Source of the DNA: CAZLNV01 sp964561095
Lineage (GTDB): Bacteria; Bacillota_I; Bacilli_A; RF39; UBA660
DNA: 22,067 nucleotides
Reading direction: 5' to 3'
Assembly (NCBI GenBank): GCA_964561095.1
Contig: CAZLNV010000014.1
Coordinates: 1-22,067 of the forward strand
Made by a program: the position numbers and the translations under genes. How positions within the stretch are numbered: the first letter of the stretch is position 1; each line of letters begins with the position of its first letter. The notes beneath the pieces are model-generated. The model ran no database searches. It was not told the DNA's origin and saw only the letters and a list, made by a program, of their open reading frames with translations. Positions 21,905-22,067 of the stretch are shown piece by piece.

Positions 21905-22054
21905 TTAATTAGTTATTTTATAATAATTTAATTTTACTTTTTCGTTTTCTAATAATTTACCTTTAACTTTAATAGTAGATTCGCAAGTCAAAGAATCAAC
22001 TATTTCATTAAGATTCTTTATCTTCAAATAAGTATATTCCCATACATTTTTTAC
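21905..22054 (-). other. Possible gene remnant, about 49 codons without a convincing start
   Basis: An open stretch bounded by TAG upstream and TAA (21907-21905). It reads KIKNLNEIVDSLTCES followed by TIKVKGKLLENEKVKLNYY. The alternating pattern looks protein-like and loosely recalls the OB-fold part of Asp/Asn-tRNA synthetases (ES-x-I-x-V-x-G-K), but no ATG and no ribosome site belong to it. A second short open piece in another frame (FKDLGKK... ending near 22010) precedes it. It may be a decayed fragment or chance. Nothing else is seen between queA and the window end. Confidence 0.25.
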
Positions 22055-22067
22055 CTAAATCCTTAAA

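Overview
AT-rich chromosomal DNA from a low-GC Gram-positive bacterium. The combination of spoIIM, spoVB, a YrbG-type DUF421 gene and a YrzE-type TIGR04086 gene points to a spore-forming lineage of Bacilli, or a close uncultured relative of Mollicutes such as an RF39-type gut bacterium; this placement is inference. The code appears standard: hisS and the TIGR04086 gene end in TGA and tryptophan is TGG. No transposase, integrase module, CRISPR array, rRNA or tRNA was seen.

Layout. 1-2690: 3' end of folD, a previously easy-to-miss 35-aa membrane-protein gene opposite it, then spoIIM-mnmA-small hypothetical ending in a long hairpin terminator. 2700-3545: a lone HTH regulator behind a near-consensus promoter with an operator-like palindrome. 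3604-4581: a ZIP metal transporter, divergent from a 35-aa Arg/Ser/Ala/Asn-rich protamine-like protein. 4569-6673: xerD-deoB operon (minus). 6697-7094: a decayed gene with two frameshifts and a stop. 7317-8522: rarA. 8542-14106: a minus-strand block hisS-asnS-ttcA-like-unknown-[6S RNA candidate]-tcdA-DUF7666, started by a strong promoter at hisS. 14115-14724: an unknown gene as its own unit. 14745-17160: spoVB, DUF421 and TIGR04086 genes. 17143-21844: queA-(FGase-like/amidoligase-like fusion)-(RimK-like ATP-grasp)-tgt on the minus strand.

Two blocks recall Bacillus subtilis gene order: hisS-aspS-6S RNA-yrvM(tcdA)-yrvN(rarA), with asnS here at the aspS position, and spoVB-yrbG-yrzE-tgt-queA. 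Against this background the most interesting departure is a pair of ligase/hydrolase genes wedged between queA and tgt. It looks like a small peptide- or amide-bond-forming system (ATP-grasp plus amidoligase-like plus N-formylglutamate-amidohydrolase-like) carried in the queuosine operon. Other points of interest are the 6S RNA candidate before tcdA, the protamine-like microprotein, the Prli42/DUF4044-like microprotein overlapping the folD terminator, and sporulation genes whose promoter-like boxes abut the start codon without a Shine-Dalgarno sequence.
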